Shown: positions 1 to 11,690, numbered from the stretch's first letter. The stretch is DNA of 64,000 nucleotides from Meghimatium bilineatum (GCA_034231615.1 CM067304.1:19145944-19209943); one strand, 5' to 3'. Numbers and translations are program-made. Notes: generated by a model from the sequence alone, not told the origin.

Positions 1-11
1 CTATGAAGTGA

Positions 12-240
12 TCCATATTCTTCTATATATGCAAATCTCAAAGGCATCAATTCTAGTTTATTTATTCTCCATGTTTCTTAGCCATACATAACTGTTGAAA
101 AGTTATACTATTTTATAATTATCATTTCTAATATGTTTGTAATTTATTTATATGTTAATATTTTCTTCATGTCATTGAAGTACTTTTAGCCACTTCTCAT
201 TTTAACTTCTGTTTCACATCGTTTACAAGTATGTGTCTAA
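12..240 (-). mobile_element. LINE family A fragment
   Basis: The - strand matches the thumb region of family A seen at 58125-58255 and 2690-2930 (the words for 'IDAFEMW', 'TNKLK..I' and the tail before 'MAKS'). It is heavily decayed, with no usable ORF and no tail visible in the window. Confidence 0.55.
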
Positions 241-315
241 TAGAACCATGGTTAAATATAGTTAGAATATAACTATAATATAATTAGAATACATTTAAAA
301 ATGGTCAGAATGTAG

Positions 316-637
316 TTAGAATCTAAGTAAATTTAAGTAGGAAGCCAGAGGACAATTTTTAAAAATTCCTAAGACTAACGGAAATTGAACCAGTCCGTTC
401 AACGGCACCAAATCGCCTAGCAACAATTGCACACGCGTTCTTCCGTACTTGACTAACCGCATCTCCAAAAAAGATGAAAAAGTCGGGTGACTTTGTGTGC
501 GCGGTTTGAATGGCTTGATGAAATCGCATCTTTTTTTGGAGATGCGGTTAGTCAAGTACGGAAGAACGCGTGTGCAATTGATGCTAGGCGATTTGGTGCC
601 GTTGAACGGACTGGTTCAATTCCCACTAGTCTCAAGA
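316..637. repeat. Fold-back element with ~105-bp inverted arms
   Basis: The left arm (about 370-478) and right arm (about 533-637) are near-perfect reverse complements spaced by about 55 bp. Shared words include CCGTTCAACGGCACCAAATC and GACTAACCGCATCTCC. The two arms differ at only a handful of bases. A diverged single-arm relative, with matching left flank, lies in intron 6 (38060-38490). It is likely a fold-back or MITE-type element; no transposase is present. Confidence 0.75.
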
Positions 638-904
638 ATAGTTAGAATCTAACTAGAATACAACGAATATACTTAGAATATACTTTCTTCCATATAAAAA
701 GGGCCAATGAAGACTAATCATTATGTCTTGTCGCATCATGATGACCAGATCATTTCATCTTGATAGAACAGCGGTTACATCTCAGAGTTTACCCTATTGC
801 CGTAGCCCCGAAGGTGTGCAAAGTAAAGTAGATCTGTTACTTGCCATGTGTGTCATACGGCAGAGGTCGAGATCGGTTATTTATAACGAGTACGGGGGTG
901 TTTT

Positions 905-1465
905 TTTTACTTCACCACCCACAGGCAGCTTACTCCACTACCCACAGGTAGCTGATTCCACCACCCACAGGTAGCTGACTCCACCACCCACAGGTAGCTG
1001 ATTCCACTACCCACAGGTAGCTGATTCCACCACCCACAGGTAGCTGATTCCACCACCCACAGGTAGCTGATTCCACCACCCACAGGTAGCTGATTCCACC
1101 ACCCACAGGTAGCTGACTCCACCACCCACAGGTAGCTGATTCCACCACCCACAGGTAGCTGATTCCACTACCCACAGGTAGCTGATTCCACTACCATCAG
1201 GTAGCTGATTCCACGACCCACAGGTAGCTGACTCCACCACCCACAGGTAGCTGATTCCACCACCCACAGGTAGCTGATTCCACCACCCACAGGTAGCTGA
1301 TTCCACTACCCACAGGTAGCTGACTCCACCACCCACAGGTAGCTGATTCCACCACCCACAGGTAGCTGACTCGACCACCCACAGGTAGCTGATTCCACCA
1401 CCCACAGGTAGCTGATTCCACCACCCACAGGTAGCTGATTCCACCACCCACAGGTAGCTGACAAC
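905..1465. repeat. 23-bp minisatellite, ~24 copies
   Basis: Unit CCACCACCCACAGGTAGCT plus GATT. Copies vary at one or two positions (CCACTACC, GACTCC). Long - strand frames exist only because the unit lacks stops in those frames. Confidence 0.95.
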
Positions 1466-1624
1466 AAGCAACCATCAAGTTCTCTTATCTCTTAATGGCC
1501 GTACATTGCATCTAAGAATCTCACATTTCATTTCTATTTTTTTTTCTCAATAGTTTCAATGGAGTCTCGATTTTAAAACATCAAGTGCGAGAGTCTAATT
1601 GTCGAACATCTGAGCCAAGGTGTC

Positions 1625-1925
1625 CGCGTATTATGTAGTACTACCGCTAGTGCGTTGCCGGGGGTCTAAACGGGGATAGAGCTATGGCAATACTGTTACC
1701 TACCACGCATTTCGTGGGAGGCGACTAAAGATGATTTCTGGTGTAGTTGACTGTCCCATCCAATATAAAGTGACAGTGATCCAAATCCTATACTGAAGTC
1801 GGATATGTCAGGCAGAATGGTGATGATATCGCAGCTAAACTTTAAATTATGGCACATGACATTTCGTTTTGCTGACTACATCCTGCTAATCTACAGGAGT
1901 TTGAGATAGAACGCAGAAGATGAAG
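1625..1925 (+). mobile_element. SINE-like element S1
   Basis: About 300 bp shared in order with copies at 4058, 17705, 24640 and 37155. Conserved blocks are a start near GCGTTGCCGGGGGTC, a middle ACTGAAGTCGGATATGTCAG, and an end CTACATCCTGCTAATCTACA with GGAGTTTGAG and a GAAGA-rich tail. Polymerase III boxes are not clear. Confidence 0.75.
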
Positions 1926-2362
1926 AATAAATAATTTAACAAGTGCACACATGTTTATAAATAACGTTAGAGTATCGAACAAGCGATCTTCAATTGGCAG
2001 CATTTGAGAATAAAACATCACAAGAAGGTAAACTAGTGCTCATTAATGCACCACGATTTATTTTAATGTCATCGGGGTTTTCCTTTGGAATTCCGTCCTT
2101 CTTAACTAATAAGCGAAGTACTTACCGGGAATATACACATTCTGGCGTAGTTCTATATCACAAGCGTTAATCCACTTAAGTCTCCGAAAAAGTGCACTTT
2201 TAAATCAGATTTCGCGGTCTGATTTCGAATTTGTTACCTTGTGAGCACGAGACAAGCTGCTTGACCAGATTAAATTTCGCGCTAAATTCTACTAAAAATA
2301 AACACCCCGTAGGATACACTTCAGCAAGATCTGAAGCACACATAAAAATAAACAAACAATAA
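1926..2362. other. No feature recognised
   Basis: AT-rich sequence with no convincing ORF, repeat or SINE. Confidence 0.5.
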
Positions 2363-3022
2363 CACAATCATCATCATCAAGTGCCGTCTCAGCAACGAAG
2401 GTTGGCTGCAACAGACATCCAAGATCCCCTGTCTCTTGTTTTGGTGATACACTCTGCTAGACTGTAACCTAATCATCTTGTGGTGTTACTCTCCCATTTG
2501 TATCTCTGCCTACCTCTTGCTCGTCTCCCTTCGATTTTACCCTCAAGTAAGGTCTTCAACAAGGTGTCATGTCGTTTAATACGCCTAAATTATTTTATTT
2601 GCCTATCTTTATTTCCTTTAATAAGAGTCCTTTCTTCATATTAAATATTGTTAGAACCTTTCTATTTGTTCTCTTTCTTCTTTACAGCCACATCTCCTAG
2701 TCATCAATTCTGTTTTCTAATTGTTTGTTTATTTTCCATGCTTCTGAGCCATACATTAATATATAACAGACGCATCATTTATAACTCTCATTTTTAACTT
2801 GTTTGTAATTTGTTTAGATGTTAATGTTTTCCTCATGTCGTTGAAAGCACTTTTAGCCATTCTTTTTTTTCTCCTTTTAACTTTTATTTCACATCTGCCA
2901 TCATTTGTGACTATGTGTCTAAGATATTGATAATGTTCTACTTGTTGTAGTTTCTCTCCATGTATTTTTATGTTTAGCACCTGTTCTTCTGTGACTTTGC
3001 TGATTATCGTGGTAAATAATAA
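2363..3022 (-). mobile_element. 5'-truncated LINE family A copy
   Basis: The 3' tail is (ATG)n, read as atcatcatcatc at 2368-2379 on the + strand. It then runs upstream through the family A C-terminus and thumb (KLQQVEHYQYLRHIVTNDGR, MAKSAFNDMRKTLTSKQI). Frameshifts break the coding. The right end lies near 3022, where coding similarity stops. Confidence 0.75.
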
Positions 3023-3519
3023 AATCACAAAATAAACCAAAACTATTAACATCACCGACAAATCTAAATTTAGCTTCAGAAGAATATGGCCAACTGACCT
3101 ACATAACATTTTACAGCTGTGATAAACTCAAAAACTGAAAATAAATAAGTTATTCTATAAACAACGATTTTTAATTTAATAGTGAAGACAATTTTCCTTA
3201 CAGACTTTGTAAGAATTCCTAGAAAACCTGCACTTCTTTTTGGAAGATGAGTCGGATGACATTACTGTCACTGTACAGAAAAACAGCTTTCTACTAGCTT
3301 AAGAACTATGTGCACTGATGCGAGATTTATATAACGTTGTACTTTGGGCTGATTCATTGCGTGAAATTTTGGATTTTGTTGGTAATGGTTGATTATTGAT
3401 ATGGAATGTAGAAATAACGTGGGTCAATAGAACCCTATAACAAGGTAATGATCTGCAGAACAAGTGTGTCACATGGACTAGTAGTATGGGTGTTTCTTCG
3501 GCGTTCATTCTGCTAGATT
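3023..3519. other. No feature recognised
   Basis: No supported gene; the short ORFs here show no family resemblance. Confidence 0.5.
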
Positions 3520-3650
3520 TCTCTTTTGTAGTTTGACAATAATGGATTTCCAGCAGGATGTAGTCCAGAGAATAGAAATGCGTTGTGTCGTCGTTTTATT
3601 TGCGCCAATGGACTGACACATCCGTCTTCGGTGAGGTAGCATGGCTCCGT
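3520..3650 (-). mobile_element. S1 3'-end fragment
   Basis: Contains GATTTCCAGCAGGATGTAGT and CGTCGTTTTATTTGCGC, shared with fragments near 7735-7870, 46325-46520 and 61430-61530. These are the complement of the S1 3' half. Confidence 0.55.
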
Positions 3651-3694
3651 TCATAAATCACTTGTAGGGTATTGATCATGTTCACCATATCTGC

Positions 3695-3870
3695 ACAAAA
3701 TAGTCAAAAGTCAATAGATAAAGTCAATAGATAAAGTCAATAGATAAAGTCAATAGATAAAGTGCTCTAGTGTCGGGAAACAATCTGAAACTGAAGGTGA
3801 GTTAACTAGATAAAGTGCTCTAGTGTCGGGAAACAATCTGAAACTGAGAATAATGGATTGAGTGGGACTG
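3695..3870. repeat. Short tandem arrays
   Basis: Four copies of the 13-bp unit AAAGTCAATAGAT are followed by two copies of a ~65-bp unit containing AAGTGCTCTAGTGTCGGGAA. Confidence 0.85.
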
Positions 3871-3894
3871 AGCTAACCTAAGGAAAATGTCAAA

Positions 3895-4445
3895 ATGGAC
3901 GGAAATATGTCAATCAATCAATCGAGTGCATATCGACTGCTTTAGGAGACCATGTTTCTAAACCTCTCTCTCTCTCTCTCTCTCTTACTCTTATGTTGTT
4001 AATAAGATGAGATGGTCAATCGTCTCTCATATTACAATGACATCCCATTAAACCGCCCGTGTATTTCGGGTCTTGAAAGGGGGACAAACAATAGCAAGAC
4101 TGTTTACATTCCATGCATGTTGTCATAGGCAACTAATAGGTTATGGGGTGCAGTTGTCTATCACATTCCATATAGGGGAATGAGATCCAGAAGATTTACT
4201 GAAGTCGGGTGTGTCAGGTCGAAAGGTCCAAATATCGCAGCAAAACTATAAATCATGACAGAACGTAGTATATTCTCTGGACCATATCTTGCTAATTTGC
4301 AGGTTCTTGAGAATGAATGAGGAAGAAGAAGAAGAACCCACTCAGCAACGTCTCTCTTTTTGTCTTTCTCTGTATCTTCTCCCTTCAATTTTTCGATGGT
4401 TATTAAATGTTGACATTTTGATCTCCTCATCAAATACCCCAAAAA
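3895..4445 (-). mobile_element. LINE family G tail interrupted by an S1 element
   Basis: The outer parts (3895-4020 and 4337-4445) match the - strand LINE tail at 24095-24460 (GYLMRRSKCQHLITIEKLKG against [20 protein letters not shown]). The centre, 4058-4335, is a + strand S1 copy ending in GAATGAATGAGGAAGAAGAA. Possible duplicated CCCAtt/CCCAct flanks are too short to be sure. A CT microsatellite lies at 3964-3984. Confidence 0.7.
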
Positions 4446-4783
4446 TCGTCAGTGCCAGCTTCTAATTGTTGCTATAATTTGTGTTTTTTACACTAGAATC
4501 TCTGAGGACTTCTACATTAGATTTCTTAACTAAAATAGTCTTGTCCTTGCAGCACACCCACATAAAGACCAAGTACCGTAGATACGTGTTGGTTATGGAA
4601 AGGCTGAAGAGGGGCTTTATCTAAAAAAAAAAGTTCATTCGTGCGTTAACGTGTGTAAATTCTTTAATGAGATTTAAATATTGCACGTATTTAGTGAAAA
4701 ATAGTTAAGGGGATTTTTTTTTACCGGCTTTGTGGCCTTTTTGATGTCCCTGGTACTAAAATCATATTCTAATTCAGTAAGAC

Positions 4784-4836
4784 GGATGGGGGGGGGGGGA
4801 GTTTAACATACTAAACAATCCCCCCCACCCCCAATC
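4784..4836. repeat. G-run / C-run inverted repeat
   Basis: GGAT followed by a 12-G run, then GTTTA-acata-CTAAAC, then a C-rich arm and ATCC. The arms pair as a hairpin with a short loop, and the G run could instead form a quadruplex. Confidence 0.7.
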
Positions 4837-4879
4837 CAGATGTGTGTGTGTGTGTCCCATCACCACAAGTACAGCATAA

Positions 4880-5115
4880 CTGAGACATGTATTTGCAAGA
4901 GTGACACTGGGCTCATGGCAAGTGTTTGTTACAAATCTGGTATAGGAGGAAAGATGTGTGTGACAATTGACACGTTAAGAGTGGGCATTTGCTGCAGCTC
5001 TGTTATCGAAAAAACATATTTGTAACACTTGGCACATAGGGAATGGGCATTTTCTACAGATTTGTTATAGGGGGAAACATATTTGCAAGTGTGGCACTTG
5101 GATCGAGACGAGTGA
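4880..5115. repeat. Degenerate ~83-bp tandem repeat, 3 copies
   Basis: Repeated words are GTGTGACA/GTAACACTTGG, GGGCATTTGCTGCAG/GGGCATTTTCTACAG and TGTTATAGGGGGAAACATAT. The copies are strongly diverged. Confidence 0.65.
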
Positions 5116-5214
5116 TCATTTGTTGGAGATTTGTCCAATTTTTAGTAATAAAAGAATCTGTCTTCAATCTATTTCCTTCTGCTTAAAAAGTCCATAGGTG
5201 TATAGGTATAATTA

Positions 5215-5960
5215 GCAGCCCAGTATGTTGGCTGCTAGATCTTTGTTGCCATATCTTGTCAAATGTTGGGGGCAGCTAGATATTTGCTTATAATGCGCGT
5301 TCAGTGTGCGAGCTGCAAGATCTGTGCTACCATGTCTTGTCCAGTGTGCGGGCTGCAAGATCTGTGCTACCATGTCTTGTCCAGTGTGTGGGCAGCTAGA
5401 TCTTTGTTGCCATATCTTGTCAAATGTGGGGGCAGCTAGATATTTGCTTATAGTGCGCATTCAGTGTGCGGGCTGCAAGATCTGTGCTGCCATGTCTTGT
5501 CCAGTGTGTGGGCAGCTAGATCTTTGTTGCCATATCTTGTCAAATGTGGGGACAGCTAGATATTTGCTTATAGTGCGCGTTCAGTGTGCGGGCTGCAAGA
5601 TCTGTGCTGCCATGTCTTGTCCTTTGTGCGGGCTGCAAGATCTGTGCTACCATGTCTTGTCCAGTGTGTGGGCAGCTAGATCTTTGTTGCCATATCTTAT
5701 TCAGTGTAGGTGCATCTAGATCTTTATTGCTAGTGCGTGTCAAGTGTGAGTGCTGATATTTCTTGCCATGTGTGAGTTTTGCTAAATCTATTTTCAGTGG
5801 GAATGTTCCTATGATGTGTCCAGAGTGAGTGTTGCTAGAACTTTGCTTCTAGTACGGGGGTAGCTATATCTTTGCTGGTACTTCTTTCCGAGTGTGGGGA
5901 TGCTAGTCCTGGAACAGTATGATGGCTGCTAGGTCTTGAGCAGTATGAGTCCTAGTGTTG
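5215..5960. repeat. Composite minisatellite of two ~37-bp unit types
   Basis: Type 1 contains GCGGGCTGCAAGATCTGTGC and CATGTCTTGTCCAGTGT. Type 2 contains GGCAGCTAGATCTTTGTTGC and CATATCTTGTCAAATGTGGG. They alternate in a higher-order order up to about 5710, then decay into isolated words to about 5960. Confidence 0.85.
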
Positions 5961-6046
5961 ATTCCCAATATTACTTCATTTCTGTATTTCATCCTGCAAT
6001 ACATAATGTGTAACCAGATATCCAATTCAGAATCGCTTTTGAGGTT

Positions 6047-6303
6047 CCCCATCGAGACCAGCGCCGTTAAGTGGTGATAGGGCTTAGTTCAGCCATCAGG
6101 GGCTGGAAACTAAGACTGGTCGGGCAGACCCACTCGAGTAGGACAACAGTCATGTCCAAGTAAGCAGGGTGCTGAAGACGGAGGTAACCAGTCAAAAAGC
6201 GTTCAATTAATCAGGATGCCATGCACAAATCATAATAGGAACATGTCTGTATCTAATTAAAAAAACACAGAAAGACACGCTTCAATTGAACGAAAGAAGA
6301 AGA
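6047..6303 (+). mobile_element. RIME-like internally deleted derivative of LINE-L
   Basis: Bases 6047 to about 6258 match the first 210 or so bases of LINE-L in order, up to and just past its start codon (ATG at 6243-6245). The sequence then jumps to the last bases of LINE-L (ttcaattgaacgaaagaagaag). About 3.8 kb of coding sequence is missing. The ribozyme-like helices are kept: P2 GACCAG/CTGGTC is perfect, the CTAAG J4/2 strand is at 6110-6114, P3 is GCC/GGT, and P1 has one mismatch (6050 against 6079). The copy encodes no protein and would depend on LINE-L enzymes. A clear target duplication was not found. Confidence 0.85.
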
Positions 6304-7162
6304 AGGAGAGGCTCCTATCTGAGATAGATATTTCCTGTATCCTAATCCTTGCTTAATAAAATTATTCATTAGTTTGATAGTATCTCGGACTAAACGGTAT
6401 CAGATTCTCCTCTCTCTCATAGAATGGGTTAAAAACAGATAGGCATGTTGATAATTTTTGTTGATGATGTTAATCGTATTTTCTATGGTTATTATGATAA
6501 TAACTGACACCATTATCTAATAATTGTGACCGAGCACCAATTGAAACTCTAAGAAGAAATACCAGAAACATTTAAGTTTTTCTTCTCTGTACTGCACATC
6601 TAAAGTACTTTATTTAACTAATATTTAATATGACGAAGCGCGATTCGTTTATACAGGGCCATAGTTCCTGTCAAGTTCACCACCAGTATAGCGCTAAGCT
6701 CTGATCGCAAACAGCATCAATTTTCTTGATTTACATTTTCCGAATTTTTCATTGGTTGGTTACATACATTATACGCAAAATAACCAATGACCAATCACAT
6801 CAGAAAAAAATAAGTGACCTTCTTTGATATCAGCTTACAGGCCTATTATGGAGATGAACCTTGTTGCTAAATTAAACTACCTATTTCAATATTTGCCCAG
6901 ATCGTGTTCCATAGTTCACATCAGACGAGCTCAATGATGGCACTGCAAGACTTGTTCTAGTTTTATCACATAATATTATTTTAATCTAACTTTAGTGTTT
7001 GTTCAACGATTGATAAATAAACATTTCCTTTGTTATATTCCTTGTTTAACTTCTCAAACAATTCATATTTGAATAATCAATCTCACTCTGTCCGCGTCTG
7101 TTATTCACGCGTATTTTCATTATTTGCCCGACATTAAGTTCAGTCATATATTTTTCTACTTC
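6304..7162. other. No feature recognised
   Basis: AT-rich, no supported gene. A possible old repeat with TTGATTGGTT-like words lies near 6750-6800, but no second copy was found. Confidence 0.45.
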
Positions 7163-7445
7163 AGTCTTCTTCTTCGTCTTCTGCATTCGTTCTCAAACGC
7201 CTGCAGATCAGCAGGCTGGAGTCCGCAGATCGAAATGAGTTGTGTCATGGTTTACATTTTAGCGACGTATATTGCCCTTTTGGCATTTCACAACTTATTT
7301 CAGCGTGGTTTCTGGGTCATCTTGACCATATGTTAGATGGGTCAGCAAACTGCACCCCAAAAACATCATTAGTCGTCTCTTAGGACATGCATGAAAGTTA
7401 AACAGTGTTCCCATTATTTGCTCCCTTATTGAACGGAAACACACA
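7163..7445 (-). mobile_element. SINE-like element S1
   Basis: Complement orientation: starts CTTCTTCTTCGTCTTCTGCA, then CTCAAACGCCTGCAGATCAG and GAGTTGTGTCATGGTTTACA, and ends with GTCGTCTCTTAGGACATGCA. Order matches the other S1 copies. The short ORF across it is not a gene. Confidence 0.75.
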
Positions 7446-7734
7446 AGCGGAATAGGTATTCGTTTTCAAAATTCTACATATGAACAGGATGTAATTCGGA
7501 AACAATAATTCGATATGCCTTTGTCTAAAGACAGTTGAAGTGCTATTTTGCGCATTTCGGTCGGTCACAATACGACATCAGCATATGCATTGTGGGTCAC
7601 ATTGACCTATGGGGTACTGCACAGACGTTTAGAAAAACAAAAGGTCGTGCTAAGATGTCACAAAAACAGTCAGTTGTGAACGAGCGTTGCAGGGATTTTC
7701 CGTCCTTGAACCAATTTTCTCTGCCGAATACGTA

Positions 7735-7875
7735 AGTCTCCAGCCATTAGGGTAAATAAAACGGCGACGCAACGCATTTCCATTCTTCTGACTACATCCT
7801 GCTGGAAATCTAGTAGGATCATTGTCCTGCTACAGGAGAGATCCAGCAGGAGTTTGAGAATGAACGACAAAGATG
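7735..7875 (+). mobile_element. S1 3'-end fragment with internal inverted repeat
   Basis: GACTACATCCTGCTGGAAAT and the terminal GGAGTTTGAGAATGAACGAC of S1 are present, with an extra AGGATCATTGTCCTGCTACAG segment between them that also occurs near 61115 and 61390. Confidence 0.6.
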
Positions 7876-8001
7876 ACGAATCACTTTCCACTAGTATAGC
7901 TCGAGAAAGAAAGAGCTTCGCATATACTAAGCCCTTCACCAAAATATCCATGCGTGTTGATCTCACGCAGCGTCACTTATCTTGGCCTATTCAAATTGAC
8001 A

Positions 8002-8226
8002 ACATGCCGTTATGTCATGTTAGAATATCGGTATCGGAAATTGCCGTTATGTCATGTTAGAATATCGGTATCAGAAATTGCCGTTATGTCATGTTAGAAT
8101 ATCGGTATCGGAAATTGCCGTTATGGCATGTTAGATATCGGTATCAGAAATTGCCGTTATGCCATGTTAGAATATCGGTATCGGAAATTGCCGTTATGGC
8201 ATGTTAGAATATCGTTATCGGAAATA
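8002..8226. repeat. 37-bp minisatellite, 6 copies
   Basis: Unit GCCGTTATGTCATGTTAGAA plus TATCGGTATCGGAAATT; copies differ at GTC/GGC/GCC and GGT/GTT. Confidence 0.93.
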
Positions 8227-8246
8227 ATTAAGAATAGTAATAATAC

Positions 8247-8520
8247 CCATAACCAGTCAGGGTCGTTGACTGGTTATTGTTTATTGGTTATTGGTTATTG
8301 GTTATTTTACTGGTTATTATCGTTGACTGGTTGAGTGTCATATTGCGACATTTGGTGCAGAAAGATCTCCACGCAGCTCAATCCTCTACCATCCTGATGT
8401 AGGGGTGTCACATTGCGGCAATTGATGAAGAAAGATCTTCACGCAGATCTATCCTGACAAGTGTGGAAACTTCACCCTCTATTCATTTCTTGATATTATC
8501 CAGCAATGTCTTCTTCTGGC
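8247..8520 (-). mobile_element. LINE family B 3'-end fragment
   Basis: Starts with CCATAACCAGTCAGGGTCGT, the complement of the family B 3' end. It continues with the GTAGGGGTGTCACATTGC and CAAGTGTGGAAACTTCACC blocks shared with 19116 and 55908. A TTATTGG short tandem expansion interrupts it at 8268-8330, and one segment is duplicated. Confidence 0.6.
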
Positions 8521-9363
8521 TACATTGATTGTTTTATTCCACCCACCATTACCTTGTAGAACATCTCTTGTCATCGATAAATGTGTCATCACATTCCCGT
8601 AACACCAGATTGACACCATCACGATTGACAACTCACGAAACAGAAATATCTGGAAAGACACGATAACCAACAAACAAGATCGACTATGAGATGAAAAAGA
8701 GGATAAAATACAAATCTGTAAATTAATAATAAACACAGATCAAAGTTTCATGACAACGGTAACTTAGTAAGGACAGTAAAGATATCACACAATGTGCAGT
8801 GTGTAAAAAACTTTTATCACGTACACATCCATTACTTTTGTCAAGGAAACACGATATAATAGGAGTGAATTTGATATCACTAGCATTAAAGTTATCAATA
8901 TTATTCAGGTGTGTATTGACATTGGTCGGAGAATGATAGCAGATATCGATTAGAGGTTTGCTGGAACGGTCATTACGTTTCGAGCTCTTCTGGCTTTCTA
9001 TGTTCGTTCAGCGCTGAATAAGGTGCTTAGGGCAGAAACCAGTGCTCTCCAGTTTAAGCGAAGTGATGCTTTCTACCTGTGTGTAATTCTAGCATATTGT
9101 TGAGATATATAGTCATAATCCTCTGATGGTTTTACTGCGAGGACTCTCTTTTAGTCTTCCTCTTTTTCTTTTGAATTTGTTTTAAAAAATGGGAAGGGGT
9201 GGGGGTGTTTTACCAACCCTGGGGTTACATTCCTAGTACTATTGTTATAGGTGGTGGGAGGTTTGAAACCTCAACCGTTCAACACCTCTATCTACAAGCG
9301 TGCATATAAGCGCAATCACCTAATCAAAACACTGCAGGAATTGAAAAACATGACTGCGATAAA
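8521..9363. other. No feature recognised
   Basis: No supported gene. A G-rich run (GGGAAGGGGTGGGGGTG) lies at about 9190. Confidence 0.45.
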
Positions 9364-10060
9364 GTGTCCATGTTCCAAACCCCCACACTGGTACAAATCA
9401 TGTTCCAAACCCCCACACTGGTACAAATCATGTTCCAAACCCCCACACTGGTACAAATCATGTTCCAAACCCCCACACTGGTACAAATAATGTTCCAAAC
9501 CCCCCACACTGGTACAAATCATGTTCCAAACCCCCACACTGGTACAAATCATGTTCCAAACCCCCACACTGGTACAAATCATGTTCCAAACCCCCACACT
9601 GGTACAAATCATGTTCCAAACCCCCACACTGGTACAAATCATGTTCCAAACCCCCACACTGGTACAAATAATGTTCCAAACCCCCCACACTGGTACAACT
9701 CATGTTCCAAACCCACACACTGGTACAAATAATGTTCCAAACCCCCACACTGGTACAAATCATGTTCCAAACCTCCACACTGATACAAATCATATTCCAA
9801 ACCCCACACTGGTACAAATCATGTTCCAAACCCCCACACTGGTACAAATCATGTTCCAAACCCCCACACTGGTACAAATCATTTTCCAAACCCCCACACT
9901 GGTACACATCATGTTCCAAAACCACACTGGTACAAATCATGTTCCAAACATCCCACACTGGTACAAATCATTTTCCAAACCCCCACACTGGTACACATCA
10001 TGTTCCAAAACCACACTGGTACAAATCATGTTCCAAACATCCCACACTGGTACAAATATT
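9364..10060. repeat. 30-bp minisatellite, ~23 copies
   Basis: Unit CATGTTCCAAACCCCCACAC plus TGGTACAAAT, with one-base length changes in the C run that shift all frames. Frames open on both strands are products of the repeat. Confidence 0.95.
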
Positions 10061-10829
10061 ACGCAGCATATACAACTTAAACATGTCATTCGACAAATAT
10101 TCAGTCAAGGGAATTCGTTGGTATGATCCTTCGAAAGTGACGCAATTTGGCTGTTCCATAGATTTATATTTGAAATTTGTGTGAAAATTTCATCACATTA
10201 AAAATAAGGAAATTATTGGCAAAATACGTTTGTAGTTTGCCGATACATTACATTTTTTCACACAACTGCATTTCCTGTTTGTGTCAACTCTGATATAATG
10301 TCTATCCTTCCTGCCATTTCGTTAGACATAAGACTGCAAGTTGTGTTGTCCCTACTTGTCCATCTTGATGCATAAGTGTATGTTATCCTTGATAAAGGCT
10401 TTTCGGTTGAGACGTCGATGTGTGTGTGTGTGCCTATGTATATTTCGTGTTATCAGCCGAATTTATTACACTGTTTCAAGTTCTACTTCTGTGAATGTAT
10501 AGGCTTATACTCCAGGACCAGGTCTTCAAACAATAAGGTAACATCAACTACTTACCACGGCACTGTACCAGGGCCTACTTGAGTAATAATTTCAGGCTCT
10601 TCTTGACATATAATCTCAGAGCCTACTTCAGGTATAGAGTCTGCCGACTGTGTGACTCATCTTAGCTGATCCGATTTATCCATGATTTTCATTGGCTCGC
10701 GACAAGAAGTATACGCAAAGCAAATCTATCTCCTTAATGTGTCCGATGTGCGTATCTCAAAAAGCATTACTTATTTGATTGATCCAAATTTTTGCAAGCT
10801 TTTCATTGTCCCCGTGCTGCACAAAGTAT
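10061..10829. other. No gene; one GAAA/CGTCG motif
   Basis: Non-coding by eye. At 10383-10412 the words GATAAAGGCTTTTCGGTTGA and GACGTCG resemble sequences at 29745 and 30480. Confidence 0.4.
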
Positions 10830-11690
10830 CATCTTCATCATTTTCCTCTTATGCCAAGTTTGGCACATAGATGTCACAGCTCAACATGCTTGTCGATCAA
10901 CAGCCAGTTGTTCCAGATCGTTAATTTTCATACCAGTTGTTGTGATTTCTTTTTCGATAGTTCTTTTCAGTGTTGTAATTAGTCTTCCCCTTTTTCTCTT
11001 GCCACTTGGTGAACAGGACTTGACGTGATATTCTGTCTTCATTCATTCTGAGTACGTGATCGATGTTTGCCCAACGCCCTTTTCTAATAACGTATGTGTT
11101 GTATTCTTGTTTTGTCTCTTCTATTAGTGAATTGTTTGACTTAAAATCTTTCCAGTTTGTTTTTGTGATTTTCCTGAGACATTTGTTTTCGAAGGCATTT
11201 AGTTTGTTTTCTAGAGATGCAGTTGATTTCCAGCTCGCACACCCGTATGTCAAAACCGAAATAACACACACGTTGAACAGCCGAAGCTTTGTATTAATTA
11301 GTACTGAGCTTTTTCGATCTCCAAATGTTTGAAAGTGAGTTGATTGTATTTGATGCCAGAGCAATTCTGGTCATAATTTCTGTACGTGAGTCTCCATTTG
11401 CTGTTATTCTGCTTCCAAAATAAGTGAAATGTTCTACATTTCTAGTATAATGTTATTTATTTGTATCACTTACTTTAAATTAGAAAAGTCCATAATTTTA
11501 GTTTTGAATACGCTAATTTGCAGGCATATTTGTTCTGAGAAATATAGTACTCTTTTTTGTCTTTACCAGCAAGTCTGTATGCGTTGAACTCAGTAGTGCA
11601 ATTTCGTCTGCGACATTCAGATCTTCTAGCGTTCCGTTGTTAACCAATTTGATGCCTAGTTGTTTTTATTACCCAGTCAAGCGGAATGTT
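10830..11690 (-). mobile_element. LINE family C relic
   Basis: The - strand reads as the last third of an RT: LRLFNVCVISVLTYGCASWK, CLRKITKTNWKDFKSNNSL and VIRKGRWANIDHVLRMNEDR, then a frameshifted RPITTLKRT-like tail. Upstream (11370-11690) traces of 'IPLDWVIKTT' and palm sequence remain. The same family is nested at 13639-14131. Confidence 0.85.

Noticed and set aside
907-1478. Overlapping - strand ORFs rich in ATCGWWNQLPVGG repeats
   Set aside because: They are frames through the 23-bp minisatellite, which lacks stops in three frames; no start context, no flanking coding.
9251-10184. Several ORFs of 61-201 codons on both strands
   Set aside because: All are translations of the 30-bp array; frame changes follow C-run length changes, not coding constraint.
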